From WFQV01 sp964611145 (GTDB taxonomy: Bacteria; Bacteroidota; Ignavibacteria; Ignavibacteriales; Melioribacteraceae), in contig CAZSYM010000009.1 in assembly GCA_964611145.1 (NCBI GenBank), positions 20,617 to 84,616 on the forward strand: a stretch of DNA of 64,000 bases, in the 5' to 3' direction. Position numbers and translations under genes: made by a program. Shown here piece after piece: positions 61,114-64,000 of the stretch. Numbering within the stretch: the first letter of the stretch is position 1; each line of letters begins with the position of its first letter. The notes beneath the pieces were generated by a model. That model had not been told where the DNA came from. It did not search any database and saw only the letters and a list, made by a program, of their open reading frames with translations.

Positions 61114-62679
61114 TTATTTATTTTTTCGAGTTAAGAAAAATCTCAAAGCGCCATGACCGAGAACGCCGAGCAAAGTGAGCCAAATAAGCAATACGCCAAT
61201 TGTATCCACCGCTTTAAAACGATCCCGACCGGGCATATAAAAATCAGTAAGATTCGCCAAGCGACTTCCCTGAGGAGTGTGGCATTCAACACATTTAACG
61301 GCTTTATCCTTCGAAGAAACCATATGGTCTATTTTCCAATAAGACTCCGTTTTAATCCAACCGACTTTTCCGCTAAAGGGTAAGCCAGCCATTTCCATTC
61401 CTTTCTTAGCGGCTTTTTCCCAATCGAAGTCTTTCCAATATGCACCTTCCCCTTTCTTATCGGCATAAAGATAAGGTGGAATAAGCAATCTGTTAACGGG
61501 GTCAAACGGCTGAATTGTAATATGGTTCCTTACAGGGATAATTTGGGAAGATTTATCAAGATAACTTCCATAAAAAGGATTTAGAAAAACCACGGAATCG
61601 CCGGGCGGTACTTTTTCTCCCACGAGATAATGATTAGCGGTACCGTTGAACCAGACATATTCGGGTTTCAAATTCCTACCATATTTGAAACTGCCTTTAA
61701 TGGATTTATAAATGTGATTTCCCAAGGAATCTTCCTCCATAAAAGGCTTGCCGTTCTTGTCCAATTTACCAGCGGTAGACCAATCCCAATAAGTATTTAC
61801 GGAATTAACTTTCGCGTAAACGGGGATATGGCAAGTTTGACAGGAAACTTTGAGCGTATGCTCGTTAAGAATGGCTTCCTTGTGAGGAGTTGCAGTATGA
61901 CAATTTTCGCATTTCACGCGATTAACATTTTCGGAAGCAATCGAATAAAGTTTTCCCGAAATTTGATGATGCTCCGTTTTATGGCAATCGACACAAACCA
62001 AATTCGCCCCTGCGTCCGCCATGTGAATATCCACATCCTTCGAAGGATGAAACATGCTCTTTTCCAGATCGCCATGTTTCACATTATTTCCTCCACCGCC
62101 AAAGAAATGGCAAACGCCGCAATTATCACGCGTGGGGCGTCCAACACTCTGCGCCACTTTAGTCAAGTCCACACTCGGAGCGGGATTACCTCCGAGGTTC
62201 GCACCTTTAACATATGTTAAAGATTGATCATGACAAACAAGACAATCCACTTCATACTTGTTGTCGTATGAAAACTTTTTAGTGCCCATTTCATAACCTA
62301 TATGGCACTTACCACAGCTTTTCTCGTTGCCGCGGGTGGAAATACAGAAATTATTGATAATATTCTTCTTACCAATATAGGCTATTCCCTTATCCTTCAA
62401 ATATACCGGACGTTCCCATTGCCAGTGAGAAGTATGCATCACTTCGGTTGCTTCGTCTTCATGGCATGTCAGACAAGCTTTAGTTACTTCTTCCGGGGTT
62501 TTGAATTTTTTCTGAAGGACGGCAAATTTACTGTGGTCAACTTTTTCCTTGTGGGGTTTTGAGTATTTTTGCTCTAAAAGAGTTAATTTATCGGGATACG
62601 AATTGTGGTCCCGATAATGATTGTACACCAAAATGAACAAAATACCCATCACCGCAAATGCCAAATAAATCTTTCTCAT
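61114..62679 (-). CDS. Octaheme tetrathionate reductase-type multiheme cytochrome c
   Basis: A 521-residue periplasmic cytochrome anchored at both ends (N-terminal helix 4-20, C-terminal helix about 490-512). It has exactly eight CxxCH heme sites, at about residues 69, 122, 146, 187, 229, 257, 280 and 463, with a large gap before the last. This spacing, the eight hemes and partner genes fit the octaheme tetrathionate reductase (OTR) family, which reduces tetrathionate and can also act on nitrite or hydroxylamine. Electrons probably come through the b561 subunit encoded 14 nt downstream. The exact substrate cannot be decided by sequence; the YeeE neighbours favour sulfur. Confidence 0.85.
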   Translation of the reverse strand: MRKIYLAFAVMGILFILVYNHYRDHNSYPDKLTLLEQKYSKPHKEKVDHSKFAVLQKKFKTPEEVTKACLTCHEDEATEVMHTSHWQWERPVYLKDKGIAYIGKKNIINNFCISTRGNEKSCGKCHIGYEMGTKKFSYDNKYEVDCLVCHDQSLTYVKGANLGGNPAPSVDLTKVAQSVGRPTRDNCGVCHFFGGGGNNVKHGDLEKSMFHPSKDVDIHMADAGANLVCVDCHKTEHHQISGKLYSIASENVNRVKCENCHTATPHKEAILNEHTLKVSCQTCHIPVYAKVNSVNTYWDWSTAGKLDKNGKPFMEEDSLGNHIYKSIKGSFKYGRNLKPEYVWFNGTANHYLVGEKVPPGDSVVFLNPFYGSYLDKSSQIIPVRNHITIQPFDPVNRLLIPPYLYADKKGEGAYWKDFDWEKAAKKGMEMAGLPFSGKVGWIKTESYWKIDHMVSSKDKAVKCVECHTPQGSRLANLTDFYMPGRDRFKAVDTIGVLLIWLTLLGVLGHGALRFFLTRKNK

Positions 62680-63036
62680 TTTAGCCCCGCAATAAAATTA
62701 GACCGAATTATTTATTTTTTTGACGTTCTAAACTTATATAAAGATAAAAAGACAAACAAATACTGTTTTCCGAATAACACAAAAATTTCTTTTAATCATT
62801 AAATAATTGCTATTGGCAAATATTGTAAAACTCCTTCACATGAATACTGTTTTTCTTCTTCCCACATTTATACTCCCTCATTTTTACCATATGCTCGCCA
62901 CAAGCCCAAAATCACAATAGCAATATTTTAGATTAGCAAGGAAAATTCCTTCGGCATACGCGAAATTTATTCCTCCTTGACAAACGGAGAAAGCTTTGCC
63001 TTATGCTTTTCATCAAAGGGAGAACGGACAGGGCTT
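62680..63036. promoter_or_regulatory. AT-rich gap upstream of the octaheme operon; possible promoter
   Basis: No convincing gene is present in these 357 bases. On the minus strand, TTTG (62757-62760) and TAAGTTTA (62729-62736) are separated by 20 nt and resemble the Bacteroidota -33/-7 promoter (TTTG, TAnnTTTG) with one mismatch. This would place a transcript start about 45 nt before the octaheme start codon. The rest holds no clear hairpin. Confidence 0.35.
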
Positions 63037-63741
63037 TTATTGGTTCCAAATGGCATAACTTAAAACGGCTTTGAAAACGGGAAACGAAGACGGTTCGTCA
63101 TACTTGCCTTTCTGAACAAATAAAAACTCGATTGTACCGCACAAATTCCAGCGTTCACTCAAGGCATAATCCGCTTCCAAGCGTAACTCGAAATTCTTCA
63201 GTATTTCAGGGTCAACGTCCGTTGTCGGGTCAAAAGTCTGCAACTTATTCTCAACCGTTTCCACCAGAAATTTCTCGGTTACTATCGGTGCCACTATTTG
63301 CAGTCCCAAGCCACCGCCGAGGCGAAAGACGAAAGCCTTTCTTTTCAAAAGATTGTATAATACAAACACATTTAAGCCCGCCCGAAGCCAAGGCGCCTGC
63401 GTATTGGTCGTTACCGTATCCGTCCCCATTGAACCGATAATAGGATTTATTACTTGAGAAAGATACTTATTAAAAGCAACGTTGTACTCTTTATAAACCA
63501 CGTCAATATTGCCTCCGTAAGCGATATTTTCATGTTTGATTTTTAGTTCCGCCGTTACAGAAAAAGGATTGGATACCTCTTCTCTCTCCAAAAAGGAAGG
63601 AGTGGCATCACTCAAATAAAAATTTGAGCTTTGTCCTTTAATGGTATAAAAATCCATTCCCGCACCTATTCCCAGCGTAATCTTCTGGGCATAAACAAAA
63701 CCGAACATCAGAAAGAAAAGAATTAAGACCTTTCTACCCAT
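63037..63741 (-). CDS. Small outer-membrane beta-barrel protein, unknown function
   Basis: A 234-residue protein from ATG 63741 (a GTG nine bases upstream is the alternative). It has a signal peptide ending near residue 18 (FFLMFGFVYAQ) and an eight-strand-like barrel with aromatic-rich strands (GIGAGMDFY, AFVFRLGGGLGLQI, LSYAIWNQ). It resembles the PorT/OmpA-type 8-strand family of Bacteroidota in size, but no motif allows a firm name. It is monocistronic, flanked by noncoding sequence. Confidence 0.6.
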   Translation of the reverse strand: MGRKVLILFFLMFGFVYAQKITLGIGAGMDFYTIKGQSSNFYLSDATPSFLEREEVSNPFSVTAELKIKHENIAYGGNIDVVYKEYNVAFNKYLSQVINPIIGSMGTDTVTTNTQAPWLRAGLNVFVLYNLLKRKAFVFRLGGGLGLQIVAPIVTEKFLVETVENKLQTFDPTTDVDPEILKNFELRLEADYALSERWNLCGTIEFLFVQKGKYDEPSSFPVFKAVLSYAIWNQ

Positions 63742-63795
63742 CTCTTTCACCCGTTATTATTAAAAAAACAAAAATAAAAAAACTCATGCATAAAT

Positions 63796-63850
63796 GGCAA
63801 GGAGCAGGGAGCTAAGAGCAAAGGGTAATTTTCTCCATGCCCTATGCCCT
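63796..63850 (+). repeat. Palindromic intergenic repeat (copy 2)
   Basis: Begins GGCAAGGAGCAGGGAGCTAA and continues to TTCTCCATGCCCTATGCCC; it matches the minus-strand reading of 8313-8357 over most of its length, with an 8-10 base insertion in the middle. After it come further CCTATGCCC/CCATGCC units to about 63870. It lies just upstream of the barrel gene, in noncoding DNA. Confidence 0.65.
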
Positions 63851-63910
63851 TTTCTCTATGCCCCATGCCACCAGCCTTTGCACCTCTGAACCTCTTAGAA
63901 CACAGATGAC

Positions 63911-63936
63911 ACGGATTAAACGGATTTTCACGGATA
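63911..63936. repeat. Short direct repeats of ACGGAT
   Basis: Three copies of ACGGAT(T/A) at 63911, 63920 and 63930 within TTAGAACACAGATGACACGG and following bases. Such ACGGATT-rich stretches recall intergenic repeats common in environmental Bacteroidota-related genomes, from memory only. Confidence 0.4.
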
Positions 63937-64000
63937 ACTCTATGTTCTTTGTCTTGTCCCCTTTCGCTTTTATGATTCTATAATTTTGATACTCAAGATA

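Overview
The window looks like a chromosomal segment of a bacterium from the Bacteroidota/Chlorobiota/Ignavibacteriota side of the tree, most like Ignavibacteria. Three things point there: two secreted proteins end in a type IX secretion (T9SS) type A sorting domain, a GldL-like motor gene is present, and a Ser/Thr kinase carries YCF48-like repeats. The DNA is AT-rich, many proteins are rich in Lys and Glu, and TTG/GTG starts are common. I see no phage, transposase, integrase or CRISPR array. The species is not identifiable by eye.

Layout: (1) 1-8300: a kinase plus membrane metallopeptidase pair on the minus strand, then a large outer-membrane protein and a Nudix hydrolase on the plus strand. 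(2) 8365-14710: a minus-strand proteostasis operon with four Hsp20 genes, an HtrA/DegP protease, a CbpA-type DnaJ and HtpG. It diverges from tRNA-Leu(UAG), trigger factor and ClpP on the plus strand (15109-17184), and the promoter region between holds inverted repeats. (3) 17283-19442: a DPP IV-type S9 peptidase, ending in a hairpin shared with the convergent next region. (4) 19499-48813: the main point of interest, a run of minus-strand genes. In transcription order: a DUF2254-like membrane protein, a GldL-like motor protein, two GldM-like pieces (one membrane-anchored, one secreted), a two-gene outer-membrane module present twice (A1-B1-A2-B2), an adhesin-like protein of about 5,200 residues with 50 Ig-like repeats and a T9SS sorting domain, a cohesin-like lipoprotein and a second T9SS-sorted protein. 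(5) 48998-58518: a degenerate hybrid histidine kinase with three receiver domains, gltX, glnS, a PAP2 phosphatase, a TPR protein and pyrG. (6) 58705-62679: a four-gene sulfur-redox operon with an octaheme tetrathionate-reductase-type cytochrome c, a b-type cytochrome and two YeeE/YedE transporters. (7) 63037-64000: a small outer-membrane protein and dispersed intergenic repeats.

Best candidate for an undescribed system: the 23-47 kb locus. Tight spacing (2 to 30 nt between most genes) suggests one transcription unit linking a proton-driven GldL/GldM-type motor, a duplicated outer-membrane pair and one giant repetitive surface protein. By analogy with Flavobacterium SprB and its SprF partner this could be a dedicated secretion, attachment or gliding apparatus, but gldK, gldN, sprA and sprE homologues are not seen here and the function is inference. 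All family calls come from reading motifs by eye; no database search was possible.
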